NCBI GenBank assembly: GCA_938039145.1
Contig: CALHVG010000021.1
Coordinates: 1-54,807, forward strand
Length of the DNA: 54,807 bases
DNA from: an uncultured Treponema sp.
Lineage (GTDB): Bacteria; Spirochaetota; Spirochaetia; Treponematales; Treponemataceae
Direction of reading: 5' to 3'
Notes under the pieces: model-generated
Databases searched by the model: none
What the model saw: the letters and a program-made list of their open reading frames with translations, nothing else
What the model was told of the DNA's origin: nothing
Position numbers and translations under genes: made by a program
In this document: piece by piece, positions 1 through 8,285 of the stretch
Layout of the letters: the number at the start of each line of letters is the position of its first letter
How positions within the stretch are numbered: the stretch's first letter is position 1

Positions 1-522
1 GAGCAACATTCCGGCTACCAAGGCGGCTATCAACAGCAATCTCAATCCTCTTCCGGCCCGACATTAAACGATGCCTATCAAGTGCTGGGCGATGCGAAAA
101 AACGAGCGGAGTACAATTCGTACGGTTTCCATGGAGAGGATTCTTATTCGGAGCGGACTTCCGCATACGCTAGGCAAGCTTCGGCTCATCAATACGAGTA
201 TCAAGAAAGTTCATTCGGCTCTGAAGAGAGTTTTTGGAGATGGTTTCAGTCGGCTCATGATGCGGATGAAAGCGAAAGGCGGACATATTATCGATGGAAT
301 GAGAGTTCAAGTGGTAAGAAAAGGACAAAGGCGCAACTTCTCAGTGCCTTTGTTGTTGGTGTGTCTCAGGCGATATTGGGAATTGTGCTTATGAGTCTGA
401 TTTGGTGGCTTCTGTTCCCGTTGGGCTTAATTTTTAGCATCGCTATTACCGGTTCGGGAATCAGCGGTGCTTTCAGGGCAATCAGGGATTTCGTTAACAG
501 TCCTAACGCTGGCGGAAAATAA
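1..522 (+). CDS. J-domain (DnaJ-like) membrane protein, C-terminal part
   Basis: The reading frame is open from base 1, so the gene starts before the window. The visible N-terminal part is a Gln/Ser/Gly-rich linker and then a stretch (AYQVLGDAKKRAEYNSYG) that matches the last helix of a J domain, where co-chaperones of Hsp70 end with 'AY.VL.D..KR..YD..G'. The diagnostic HPD tripeptide would lie upstream and cannot be seen. After an acidic, Ser-rich linker there is a hydrophobic segment at about residues 110-150, probably one or two membrane passes, so this is likely a membrane-anchored J protein rather than canonical DnaJ; no zinc-finger repeats are present. The last 20 bases overlap the end of infA on the other strand. 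The family call is fairly sure; the specific role is unknown. Confidence 0.7.
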   Translation, partial: EQHSGYQGGYQQQSQSSSGPTLNDAYQVLGDAKKRAEYNSYGFHGEDSYSERTSAYARQASAHQYEYQESSFGSEESFWRWFQSAHDADESERRTYYRWNESSSGKKRTKAQLLSAFVVGVSQAILGIVLMSLIWWLLFPLGLIFSIAITGSGISGAFRAIRDFVNSPNAGGK

Positions 523-721
523 TTCGACCCCTGTCAAGGTCGTAAGGAGAAAGGGCGACTTTTACACTATCACCGGGGACGATTCTTATGTAGTGTTTGC
601 GCATTTTTCCTGAAAGGTGTGCCATGATTATATGCCCGTTCTGCAGTTCCACTCGAAACATTGTGTTGGGCAATGCCTCTTTTACGATTCCTTCGACTTC
701 AATAGCCTCTTCTTTAGCCAC
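503..721 (-). CDS. infA: Translation initiation factor IF-1
   Basis: The 72-residue product has the length and the single OB-fold of IF-1, with family hallmarks GIVKEALPNTMFRVEL, the HLSGKMRKHYIRI block and a basic C-terminus. IF-1 binds the ribosomal A site on the 30S subunit with IF-2 and IF-3 during initiation. The start codon is GTG (721-719), supported by a GGAGGA Shine-Dalgarno site at 725-730 on the minus strand, a good spacing. It is monocistronic here and converges on the J-domain gene, overlapping its last 20 bases. Nothing in the protein is unusual. Confidence 0.96.
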   Translation of the reverse strand: MAKEEAIEVEGIVKEALPNTMFRVELQNGHIIMAHLSGKMRKHYIRIVPGDSVKVALSPYDLDRGRIIFRQR

Positions 722-762
722 GATTCCTCCATGGGTAATTTTGGTAAAATTTCAAATAGGAT

Positions 763-791
763 TTGTATTTTTTAAGAATTACACTTATACT
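763..791 (+). promoter_or_regulatory. Sigma-70-type promoter of the DksA-like gene
   Basis: TTGTAT (763-768) and TATACT (786-791) are separated by 17 bases, close to the consensus -35/-10 layout. The predicted start is near 798, giving a leader of about 60 bases before the ATG at 860. Read from sequence only. Confidence 0.6.
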
Positions 792-815
792 AGTATGTAC
801 AAATTAAAATAGATT

Positions 816-838
816 GTCAACAATGGGAGTTTGTTGAC
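816..838 (+). promoter_or_regulatory. Leader hairpin or operator upstream of the DksA-like gene
   Basis: GTCAACAA (816-823) and TTGTTGAC (831-838) are perfect inverted repeats around a 7-base loop, just before the strong ribosome-binding site (AGGGGAGGAG, 841-850). It lies inside the transcribed leader, so it could act as an RNA hairpin controlling ribosome access, or as a repressor site in DNA. Confidence 0.4.
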
Positions 839-859
839 CTAGGGGAGGAGACTCAATTT

Positions 860-1216
860 ATGGAAGAAAAATTTATTGTGGAGACAAAAGAGAAGCTGCT
901 TGCTCAGAGGAAGACTATTCTGGAGGCTCTTGAGGGGCAGAATGCGGATATGAAGGATTTGGTGAAACCTGTCGAATCCGGTGACGAGGCGGATGTGGCC
1001 TCCGATGCTGTGGACAGAACTCTTCTGGATTCGCTTGGTGCGCAGGACACACAGAGACTTAGGCTTATAGACAGCGCATTGGATAGAATGCGGCTGAACA
1101 AATATGGAATATGCGTTTCATGTGGAAAAGATATTCCGCAAGCCAGGCTTGAAGCGCTTCCGTACGCTCTTATGTGCATAGAATGTGCCAGTGCCGAGGA
1201 ACGCCGAAACAGGTAG
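860..1216 (+). CDS. DksA/TraR-family C4 zinc-finger protein
   Basis: The 118-residue protein has the DksA/TraR plan: an N-terminal helical region, an acidic stretch (GDEADVASDAVD) where DksA carries its coiled-coil tip, and a C-terminal zinc finger with CVSCG at about residue 91 and CIEC at about residue 112. All four cysteines are present. Proteins of this family insert into the RNA polymerase secondary channel and adjust promoter responses to starvation; whether this one works with ppGpp cannot be read from sequence. It is shorter than E. coli DksA (151 residues). A strong SD (AGGGGAGGAG) precedes the ATG. It is transcribed alone, from the promoter at 763-791 to the terminator at 1253-1278. 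Confidence 0.85.
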   Translation: MEEKFIVETKEKLLAQRKTILEALEGQNADMKDLVKPVESGDEADVASDAVDRTLLDSLGAQDTQRLRLIDSALDRMRLNKYGICVSCGKDIPQARLEALPYALMCIECASAEERRNR

Positions 1217-1252
1217 CCGAAAATCCGAATGCATTTTGTTTGCGTTTCTTCG

Positions 1253-1278
1253 AAGACGGATTTTGTCCGTCTTTTTTT
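1253..1278 (+). terminator. Rho-independent terminator after the DksA-like gene
   Basis: AAGACGGA (1253-1260) and TCCGTCTT (1266-1273) form an 8-bp stem with a TTTTG loop and continue into a run of T. It ends the DksA-like transcript before deoD. Confidence 0.85.
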
Positions 1279-1314
1279 ATACACATTGGCGTTTATTGTG
1301 GTATCATCTAAGGT

Positions 1315-2028
1315 ATGAGTACACATATAAACGCAAAAGAAGGTGAAATCGCAGACAAGGTTCTTCTTCCGGGAGACCCGTTGCGTGCAAAGTTTATCGC
1401 GGAAACTTTCCTTGAAAATCCGGTTTGTTACAACGAGGTTCGGGGAATGTATGGATTTACGGGAACTTACAAGGGAAATCGGGTTTCTGTTCAGGGGTCC
1501 GGAATGGGGCAGCCCTCTCTTTCTATATATGTAAATGAACTTTTCCGATTTTATGGGGTGCAGAAAATCATAAGGGTCGGGACAATAGGTTCGGTGCAGG
1601 AGGACGTGAATCTTAGGGATACGGTGATTGCGAGCGCGGCGTTCTCCGATTCCTACCTGCTGAACCAGCGTTTCGGCGGACTTCATTTTGCGCCCACGGC
1701 GGATTTCTCTCTTCTTTACGGCGCATTCAACAAAGCAAAGGAACTTGGAATCAAGGCTAAGGTTGGTCCTGTTGTCTCAAGCGATTTTTTCTACGACGAC
1801 AAGCAGAACTGGAAACTCTGGAAAAAATATGGGGCTATCGGAATCGAGATGGAATCGGCGGAACTTTTCACGTTGGCTGCTGAATTCGGACGGAAGGCCC
1901 TTTCGGTGTTCACTGTTAGCGACCATATAGTGAAAGGTGGAGAAACAACGGCGGCTGAACGGCAGTCCAGTTTCAAGGACATGGTGGTTCTTGCGCTGGA
2001 GACGATAGTTCAGGAAGGGGATATATGA
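1315..2028 (+). CDS. deoD: Purine-nucleoside phosphorylase, DeoD type
   Basis: The 237-residue protein aligns end to end with hexameric DeoD enzymes: N-terminal MSTHI.AKEG.IADKVLLPGDPLRAK, the phosphate-binding RVGTIGS motif, the EMES segment that binds ribose, and the SDH motif with the catalytic Asp. The enzyme splits purine (deoxy)ribonucleosides with phosphate, for salvage in the cytoplasm. A -10-like TATCAT (1302-1307) lies only 7 bases before the ATG, so the leader may be extremely short, although AAGG is also present. The stop overlaps the ATG of the next gene (ATGA, 2025-2028), so the two are probably translationally coupled. Confidence 0.95.
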   Translation: MSTHINAKEGEIADKVLLPGDPLRAKFIAETFLENPVCYNEVRGMYGFTGTYKGNRVSVQGSGMGQPSLSIYVNELFRFYGVQKIIRVGTIGSVQEDVNLRDTVIASAAFSDSYLLNQRFGGLHFAPTADFSLLYGAFNKAKELGIKAKVGPVVSSDFFYDDKQNWKLWKKYGAIGIEMESAELFTLAAEFGRKALSVFTVSDHIVKGGETTAAERQSSFKDMVVLALETIVQEGDI

Positions 2029-2936
2029 AACCGATATTGTTGGTGCTTGCGGCGGGAATGGGAAGCCGTTACGGCGGCGTAAAGCAGATTGATTCCGTCG
2101 GGAAAAACGGCGAATGTCTTTTGGATTTTGCCGCATACGATGCTATGAGAAGCGGTTTTGGAAAAATCGTTTATATAATCAGAAAGGACATCGAAAAGGA
2201 TTTTAGGGAAAAACTTTTCGACAGAGTTTCAAGGAACATCGCTGCGGATTATGTGTTCCAGTCCCACGAAAGTCTTTTGACGGAAGAGCAGATTGGGCTT
2301 TCCGCAGGAAGGGAAAAGCCGTGGGGAACTCTGCACGCCGTCCTTTGTGCGGAAAAAGCGATTGATGCTCCGTTTGCCGTAATCAATTCTGACGATTATT
2401 ATGGTAGAAACGCATTCGAAATCCTTGGCACTCATCTTTCGTCCATCGAAAAGCGTTCCCCGGAACACGCCATGGTCGCTTATGTCCTTGAAAACACGAT
2501 GAGCAAAAACGGTTCTGTAAGCCGAGGAGTCTGTACCGTTCAAAACGGAAAATTGGCAGGAATCGTGGAGAATCTGAAAATTTTTTATGACGAAAACGGA
2601 AGCGTCGTAAGCCAATGGGATGAACGCAAGGAAATCCTCACCGGAAAAGAGTGGGTGAGCATGAACTTTTTTGGTTTCAGCCTGAAGGCGTTCGAGCGTT
2701 TCAATCTTTATTGGGAAGATTTCATAAAGGCGAATGCCGGCGAGAAGAAAAAAGAGGCGCTTCTTCCTGTTGCCGCAAGCGACATCGTGAAAAACGGCGA
2801 GGGCTCAATAAAGGTGTATACTTCCGATGAGTCATGGTTTGGGATGACGTACCCGGAGGACAGGGTGCTTGTGAAAGACGAGCTTTCAAAAAAAATAGCT
2901 TCGGGTTACTATCCTGAACGCTTGTGGGAAAGGTAG
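2025..2936 (+). CDS. NTP-transferase family protein (sugar-phosphate nucleotidyltransferase-like)
   Basis: The N-terminus LVLAAGMGSRYGG..KQ is the signature of the nucleotidyltransferase (RmlA/GalU-like) fold: a G-x-G-x-R phosphate loop followed by the conserved Lys. A later NSDDYYG segment supplies the metal-binding aspartates. The length of 303 residues suits a single catalytic domain without a left-handed beta-helix. The substrate cannot be assigned; the family activates sugar 1-phosphates or alditol phosphates with CTP, UTP, dTTP or GTP. The start overlaps deoD by 4 bases, so it lies in the same operon. No clear terminator follows; the next 240 bases (2937-3176) hold only A/T-rich sequence and the thrA promoter. 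Confidence 0.8.
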   Translation: MKPILLVLAAGMGSRYGGVKQIDSVGKNGECLLDFAAYDAMRSGFGKIVYIIRKDIEKDFREKLFDRVSRNIAADYVFQSHESLLTEEQIGLSAGREKPWGTLHAVLCAEKAIDAPFAVINSDDYYGRNAFEILGTHLSSIEKRSPEHAMVAYVLENTMSKNGSVSRGVCTVQNGKLAGIVENLKIFYDENGSVVSQWDERKEILTGKEWVSMNFFGFSLKAFERFNLYWEDFIKANAGEKKKEALLPVAASDIVKNGEGSIKVYTSDESWFGMTYPEDRVLVKDELSKKIASGYYPERLWER

Positions 2937-3111
2937 CCGCTTTTTTCTTGGCGGAAGTTTTTTTAAGCGTTTTTGAAAAAGCAAAACGGGGATTTTAGGT
3001 TTCCGTTTAAAACTTCTGCCTGCTTTCGTTTTTTCGCAGATTTTTTTTAGTCGAGCCGAAATATTTAAGTTCTTTTTGCGCTTCATGTTTCTTCTATGTT
3101 TTACATTTTAA

Positions 3112-3140
3112 TTGAGATTATTCTCTAAATTCGTTAAAAT
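3112..3140 (+). promoter_or_regulatory. Promoter of thrA
   Basis: TTGAGA (3112-3117) and TAAAAT (3135-3140) are spaced by 17 bases and placed about 36 bases before the thrA start. No threonine/isoleucine leader peptide, lysine riboswitch or attenuator is visible in the 2937-3176 gap. Confidence 0.5.
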
Positions 3141-3176
3141 GTCGGAAATTCTCATGCTTTGTAAAGGCGGTTTTCT

Positions 3177-5678
3177 ATGCTTACATTAAAATTCGGCGGC
3201 ACTTCTATGGCAAACGCCCGCCGCATTCTTTCTTCGGCGGACATCATAATATCAAGGGGAAAAGGCGAACGGCTTAGCGTAATCGTAAGCGCAGTCGCAG
3301 GAATCTCGAATTCACTTCAGGCGGCTATCGATGCCTGTACCGCACGGACAATCAATTCGGATTATGTGCATGACATAAAGAAAATCCATGAGGAAATCTG
3401 TTTTGAACTTCAGTCAAAACTTTCGGGCTTCCAGGCGGAAAAAGTTCTTTCTTCGATTCAGCCGAATTTCGACGAACTTGAAAAGCTTCTTGCCGGTTGT
3501 TCGTCGTTTGGGGAATGTCCCAGCACGGTCTACTGCCGCATAATGGGAATGGGAGAGCTCTGTTCCGCTCCTATAATGGAAGCGGTTCTGCGTGCTAAAG
3601 GCGAAAGCGTCCTTCTTCTTGATTCAAGAAAATGCGTTTACACCACGGGAAAGCAGAAGGAAGGTGAGGCAGACTACGGCCGGACGGCAGAAGCTCTTCG
3701 TCCGTACAGGGACGGGGAATCCAACAGCCAGACGCATATACTTTTGTTTCCGGGCTTTGTATGCTCGTGGATTGGTGGCGCTGACAAAGGTGTGAAAATG
3801 GGGCTTCTTGGACGGAACGGTTCGGATTTCAGCGCGGCGATAATCGGTTCTGCGCTTGGTGTAAAAAGAATCGAGTTTTGGACAGACGTGGACGGGGTGT
3901 ATACGGCAGACCCCAGGATTGTAAAAGATGCTATTCTTGTGGACGACATGTCATACGAAGAGGCGATGGAGCTTTCGTTCTTTGGTTCGAAAGTTTTGCA
4001 CCCTAAGACGCTCGCTCCTCTTCAGGCAAAAGGGATTGAGGCGTGGAGTCTGAACAGCCATAATCCGTCCGCTCGTGGAACAAGAATCGGAAAAGGTCCT
4101 TTTGAAAAAAGAGGGAATTCGTCAATCTGCGGTATTTCTGCCCTCAAAAAAGTTTCCATGATTTCGGTTAGCGGAACCGCAATGCGAGGCCGCACCGGAA
4201 TGGCAAGCAGAATTTTCAATGCCGTGAGTACGGTAGGTTCTTCGATTCTTCTTATAACGCAGTCTTCGTCGGAATATACGATTTCATTTTGCGTAAGGGA
4301 TTCCGACGCTGCGAAAGTCAAGGCTTCGGTGGCTCAGGAGTTCGAACTTGAGATACGAGAAAAAATAATCGACGAAATCGAGGTGAACGACGACTGCGCG
4401 ATAATTTCCGTTGTAGGCGACGGAATGGTTTCGAACCGTGGCGTGGCTTCGAAATTCATGAACGCACTTTCCTCGCAGGACATAAACATCAGGGCGATTG
4501 CGCAGGGTTCTTCCGAAAGATGCATTTCGTCCGTAATCAGCGGCGAATATGCGGACACGGCTGTAAGAGCAGTGCATCGCTTCTTTTTCAACACAGCCCA
4601 GACAATCGAAGTGTTCGCTTTCGGAGCGGGAACTATCGGCGGAACGATGATAGATCAGATTCGAGACCAGCACGATAAGCTTTTGGAAGAAAATGTCGAC
4701 GTGAAAGTCATGGCGATAACAACGATAGACGGCATGAATCTTTCCGAAGAGGGACTTGACCTTTCTTCCTGGCGTGAGGACATGAAAAATCCGATGTTCA
4801 AGTTCGGGCCGGAAAACGTTGATGACATAATAAATTTTGTAAAGAAGAACAAGCCGTTGAATCCCGTTTTTGTAGATTGCACGGCTTCGTATGATCTTCC
4901 TGACCGCTACCTTGATATTCTGAACGCGGGAATGAGCATAGCGACTCCGAACAAAAGGGCGAATTCAAAAAGCATGGATTTTTACCACGAACTTAGGCGC
5001 ACGGCAAACAAAATGCATCGCCGTTTTCTTTACGAGACGAATGTCGGTGCCGGACTTCCGATAATCGATACTTTGCAGAATCTTTTTAAATCCGGTGACA
5101 GGCTTGAAAGTTTTAACGGAATAATGTCGGGTTCGCTTTCGTATATTTTCGGAAAACTTGACGAAGGCGTTCCGTTCAGCAAGGCTGTTCTTGAAGCAAA
5201 GGAACTTCGTTATACGGAACCGGATCCGCGGGACGACCTGAACGGCATGGATGTTGCTCGAAAAGGGCTTATAATTGCGCGCGAAGCGGGATTTGACATA
5301 GAACTTGACGACATCAAAATGTACAGGGTTTTCCCGGACAGTTTTGATTCTACCGGAACCGTGGAAGAATTTCTTGCGCGGCTTCCTGAGGTTGACGATT
5401 ATTTTTCAAAGAAAATTGCTGAGCTTAAAGCGCAAGGCAAAGTTCTTAGAATGGGCGCTTCAATAAAGGACGGAAAAGTTTCGGTCGGAATGATGGAAGT
5501 CGGAAAGGACGACCCCCTTTACAGCGTGAAGGGCGGAGAAAACGCATTCGTATTCTACACGGAACGGTACAAGCCTATTCCGCTTACGGTAAGGGGCTAC
5601 GGCGCAGGTGCAGGCGTTACGGCTGCGGGCGTTTTCGGAGACATTTTGCGGACTGTGAGTTTCAATCCTGAACGGTAA
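3177..5678 (+). CDS. thrA: Bifunctional aspartokinase / homoserine dehydrogenase
   Basis: The 833-residue fusion starts with the aspartokinase signature KFGGTSMAN and has the kinase-domain WTDVDGVYTADP block. Two ACT-like regulatory segments follow (about residues 320-460), then a homoserine dehydrogenase domain that opens with a dinucleotide-binding FGAGTIGG at about residue 481. The NKRANS, GSLSYIF and EPDPRDDLNGMDVARK motifs mark the dehydrogenase active site. It catalyses the first and third steps of the aspartate route to threonine and methionine. The ACT pair suggests end-product feedback. It stands alone: no thrB or thrC is next to it. The aspartate semialdehyde branch to diaminopimelate is represented elsewhere in the window by dapL. 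Confidence 0.95.
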   Translation: MLTLKFGGTSMANARRILSSADIIISRGKGERLSVIVSAVAGISNSLQAAIDACTARTINSDYVHDIKKIHEEICFELQSKLSGFQAEKVLSSIQPNFDELEKLLAGCSSFGECPSTVYCRIMGMGELCSAPIMEAVLRAKGESVLLLDSRKCVYTTGKQKEGEADYGRTAEALRPYRDGESNSQTHILLFPGFVCSWIGGADKGVKMGLLGRNGSDFSAAIIGSALGVKRIEFWTDVDGVYTADPRIVKDAILVDDMSYEEAMELSFFGSKVLHPKTLAPLQAKGIEAWSLNSHNPSARGTRIGKGPFEKRGNSSICGISALKKVSMISVSGTAMRGRTGMASRIFNAVSTVGSSILLITQSSSEYTISFCVRDSDAAKVKASVAQEFELEIREKIIDEIEVNDDCAIISVVGDGMVSNRGVASKFMNALSSQDINIRAIAQGSSERCISSVISGEYADTAVRAVHRFFFNTAQTIEVFAFGAGTIGGTMIDQIRDQHDKLLEENVDVKVMAITTIDGMNLSEEGLDLSSWREDMKNPMFKFGPENVDDIINFVKKNKPLNPVFVDCTASYDLPDRYLDILNAGMSIATPNKRANSKSMDFYHELRRTANKMHRRFLYETNVGAGLPIIDTLQNLFKSGDRLESFNGIMSGSLSYIFGKLDEGVPFSKAVLEAKELRYTEPDPRDDLNGMDVARKGLIIAREAGFDIELDDIKMYRVFPDSFDSTGTVEEFLARLPEVDDYFSKKIAELKAQGKVLRMGASIKDGKVSVGMMEVGKDDPLYSVKGGENAFVFYTERYKPIPLTVRGYGAGAGVTAAGVFGDILRTVSFNPER

Positions 5679-5708
5679 CGTTTTTCTGTCTTTCAAAACG
5701 GATTTTTA

Positions 5709-5741
5709 GATTCCGCTTTCAAAAATTGTGAAAGCGGAATC
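5709..5741. terminator. 12-bp inverted repeat between convergent genes
   Basis: GATTCCGCTTTC (5709-5720) and GAAAGCGGAATC (5730-5741) are perfectly complementary around a 9-base loop. It sits in the 196-base gap between thrA and the convergent metalloprotease-like gene. There is no good T-run after it on the plus strand, so it may be a bidirectional processing or termination structure rather than a classic terminator. Confidence 0.45.
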
Positions 5742-5874
5742 GGGGAATCTTTGAATACGTGAAGAGAGGTCTCGTTTCCGAACGGGTGCTTTTTCCGTTA
5801 TTCAGGTTTTCTGAAAACGGCATAACAGACGGAACTTTTTGCATTTTTCGCTGCTTTTTATGCGGTTTTAAACA

Positions 5875-7785
5875 TTAAAATGCTCTTGTTACAAGAGAAA
5901 CTCGTCCGCATTCAAGTCCCCAGCGGTCTTTTGCATAACTTTCAAACGTCAATGCCGCATCTTCGAACGCTTCCCCGTTGGTGCTGAGTACGTAATCGCT
6001 TTCAGATTTCAGGTTCCGCTGCGACGAATTGAAAGAAGCAAGACGCATAAAATATGTTGAGACTTTGTTTATCGGGTTTTGCATTATATACGCCATGAAT
6101 TCGTTGTGGATAAGATACGTGTCGCTTGTGTCGTAGTTGAGCGTGGGATTTGTTTTCCAGTACGACAGCAGAAAATTCACCGCATTAGGGTCTGCCGTGT
6201 AATATATTGCGGCTGTCGTGTTCCTGAAATCTTCGTCAGTGAAAAAAAGTCCGTGCCAAACTTCGTGTGCGCATAGCGACTGCCTAAGGTAAGATGCGCT
6301 TTCCTGCGAAATTGCGACAACCGCTCCTTTCCCCGCTTTGAACGCATCTTTATCCCGGACTATTACGCCGTTATGCAAAAGGATTTCCCTAAGAAGAAGT
6401 TCCCTTTTGTTCAAAACACTTTTTTCCAAGGATTCGTTTTTTGCCTTGCTGAAAAATTTTGCAAGAGTTTCGGGGCTGTAGTCGTGGGCGTTGTAGCCGT
6501 GCATTCCTTCAAGTTCTTCGTCGGTAAGAATTTTTCCTCTGAATCCGGCTTTTTCCGAAAAAAACGCAAGCCTCGTAAAAAAATTGCTTTGAACGCCGTA
6601 GTCTTTTGTGTCAAAAAGAAGAATTCCGTCTTTTCCTTCCCATTTGTAAAGCTCGTAGTCCCTGTTCCGCCAGTTTGTTTTTTTTGAGGCGGGAAGAAGC
6701 CCCGGCTCAGTTTCAAGCGGCTCTTTTACAGTCCCGTCGCTTTCCGGAAGGAAACTAATATCGTTTTCGACCATCAAAAGTCTTGAAATCCTTGCATCCT
6801 TGTCCGAAAGGGAAAATTGCGAAAACGGATTTGAAAGCATTGCCGTTTGCAGCGTGAAATCTTCCTTTCCTTTGAACCTGTAGAACGCAAGGACTTCTCC
6901 GCCCGCATTCAGGTATATTTTTTTAGGCTGATTTTTTTCCGAAAGCTCTTCGTTGTCGGAAAGGCGCACAAGAATTTTAGGCATTATGGATTTTTTTGTG
7001 TTAGCCGAAGAAAATACGCTTGACGCACCCGTGAAATCTGCGCCGAACACATCGCCGATTTTTCCGCCGTTGCTTGGAAGTCCGAAGAACGGAACATCTT
7101 TGGAGATATCAAAGCCTATTTTTGCGCCTTCTATTTTTCCGAAAACAATTTCTATCGGGTGGCTTGAATAAACGAAAAATCCTTCGGGGAGTTCTTCAGG
7201 TTCAAGATTTTTTTCAATTGCGATTGAAAAATCCAAAAGCCTTTCGGTATTTTTGTCGGATATTTCAAGGAATTTTCTAAGGTCTGCTTTTCCGAGGATT
7301 TTTTCGTCCGGTTTTCCCGTGAATGTTCCTTTTTTTTCGTCAAAGTCGTTTTTTTTAAGGAATCCGAAATACATCGGCTTTTCGTTTTCGCTTGAATCGA
7401 TGAGTTTTTCGTAGCGCACGGATTTTAAAGAAATCCTTAGATTCAGCGCCGCCTGATTTTTTTTTGAGTAAAGGGCGTGAATTTCTTTAATGCAGTTTTT
7501 CGGAAATCTGTAAAAAGCGTAGTTTCCGTTTTTTATACGGCTGCGAGCTGCAAAAGAGTTAATCGCAATAAGTTTTTCCGTGTGATTTTCCGAGCCTTCC
7601 ACCGTAAGCGGCGTTTTTGATTTTTTAGGATAGCTTAAAGTTCCGTGAATAAGCGCATACGAAAGTGCGGCAAGCGCAAAAACGGAAGCGAAAAATATTT
7701 TTGTCTTTTGTTTTATAGGTTTTGATATTTTTGAAGCTTCCCCTTTTTTTTCTTCGCTTTGCGCATTTTTCGTCCTGTTTTCCAT
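5875..7785 (-). CDS. Membrane-anchored protein with an HEVWH zinc-metalloprotease-like motif
   Basis: The 636-residue protein starts with a basic, charged segment and one membrane helix at about residues 30-50, then a long extracytoplasmic part. Near the C-terminus is AHEVWHGLFF with the HExxH zinc signature at residues 507-511, and about 50 residues later HNEFMAY, whose Glu (562) could be the third ligand in the gluzincin manner. I recognise no named family. The start has no SD site; TAGTAT on the minus strand (7797-7792) is a possible -10 placed 6 bases before the ATG, so the mRNA may be leaderless. The divergent gene begins at 7833. The peptidase call rests on the motif alone. Confidence 0.55.
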   Translation of the reverse strand: MENRTKNAQSEEKKGEASKISKPIKQKTKIFFASVFALAALSYALIHGTLSYPKKSKTPLTVEGSENHTEKLIAINSFAARSRIKNGNYAFYRFPKNCIKEIHALYSKKNQAALNLRISLKSVRYEKLIDSSENEKPMYFGFLKKNDFDEKKGTFTGKPDEKILGKADLRKFLEISDKNTERLLDFSIAIEKNLEPEELPEGFFVYSSHPIEIVFGKIEGAKIGFDISKDVPFFGLPSNGGKIGDVFGADFTGASSVFSSANTKKSIMPKILVRLSDNEELSEKNQPKKIYLNAGGEVLAFYRFKGKEDFTLQTAMLSNPFSQFSLSDKDARISRLLMVENDISFLPESDGTVKEPLETEPGLLPASKKTNWRNRDYELYKWEGKDGILLFDTKDYGVQSNFFTRLAFFSEKAGFRGKILTDEELEGMHGYNAHDYSPETLAKFFSKAKNESLEKSVLNKRELLLREILLHNGVIVRDKDAFKAGKGAVVAISQESASYLRQSLCAHEVWHGLFFTDEDFRNTTAAIYYTADPNAVNFLLSYWKTNPTLNYDTSDTYLIHNEFMAYIMQNPINKVSTYFMRLASFNSSQRNLKSESDYVLSTNGEAFEDAALTFESYAKDRWGLECGRVSLVTRAF

Positions 7786-7832
7786 GCGCTGATACTACAT
7801 TTTTTTATGGAAAAATACTATATTTGCTTTCA

Positions 7833-8285
7833 ATGGACAAGGCGGTGCTTTTTCACAAGGACGACGAACTTTTTCTTATAAAGGCGCAAAAGCGGATTCT
7901 TGCAGCCGTAAATTCCTCAAACATTGTTGCCTTTCCGTTTTTTCCGATTTTTTGCCCGCTAAAAAACGCTTCTTCCGATTTTTTTACAAAAGAGGATTTT
8001 AAGTCCGCCGTAAAATCGGTAAGCTTTCTTTCGCCGGTTGTAGATTGTGAAGGCATTATTGTTCCCGTAACTTTTACAAAAAAAGATTCGACTCTAATTC
8101 AACAAAATGTTCGCATTTCAATCTTTTTTACTCGGCAACAAAACATAATAGAGCTTGAAAGAATTATTTCTTCGCTTGACCTTCCATTTCCGCACGAAGT
8201 AAGGCGATTCCGCATTGCAGATTTTTTGAAGGACGGATACAAAACCGAATTCTTTAACGAAAAATGGATTTCGCTGAAGAATTAA
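7833..8285 (+). CDS. Hypothetical protein
   Basis: This 150-residue protein has no motif I recognise. It is a soluble, mixed-composition protein with alternating hydrophobic segments (VAFPFFPIFCPL; IIVPVTFTKKD) and no signal peptide. The ATG at 7833 is preferred over an in-frame upstream extension because the extension would run into the divergent gene and read as a frame shadow. A TATATT box (7819-7824) is 8 bases before the ATG. The frame overlaps the end of the MBL-fold gene on the other strand by 4 bases (8282-8285). Confidence 0.6.
   Translation: MDKAVLFHKDDELFLIKAQKRILAAVNSSNIVAFPFFPIFCPLKNASSDFFTKEDFKSAVKSVSFLSPVVDCEGIIVPVTFTKKDSTLIQQNVRISIFFTRQQNIIELERIISSLDLPFPHEVRRFRIADFLKDGYKTEFFNEKWISLKN

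Noticed and set aside
904..1686. 260-residue open frame on the minus strand
   Set aside because: It is antisense to the DksA-like gene and deoD and crosses their terminator; it is a shadow of those genes.
2937..3176. Riboswitch or leader-peptide attenuator before thrA
   Set aside because: No Thr/Ile-rich small reading frame, paired stems or terminator is visible; only a promoter.
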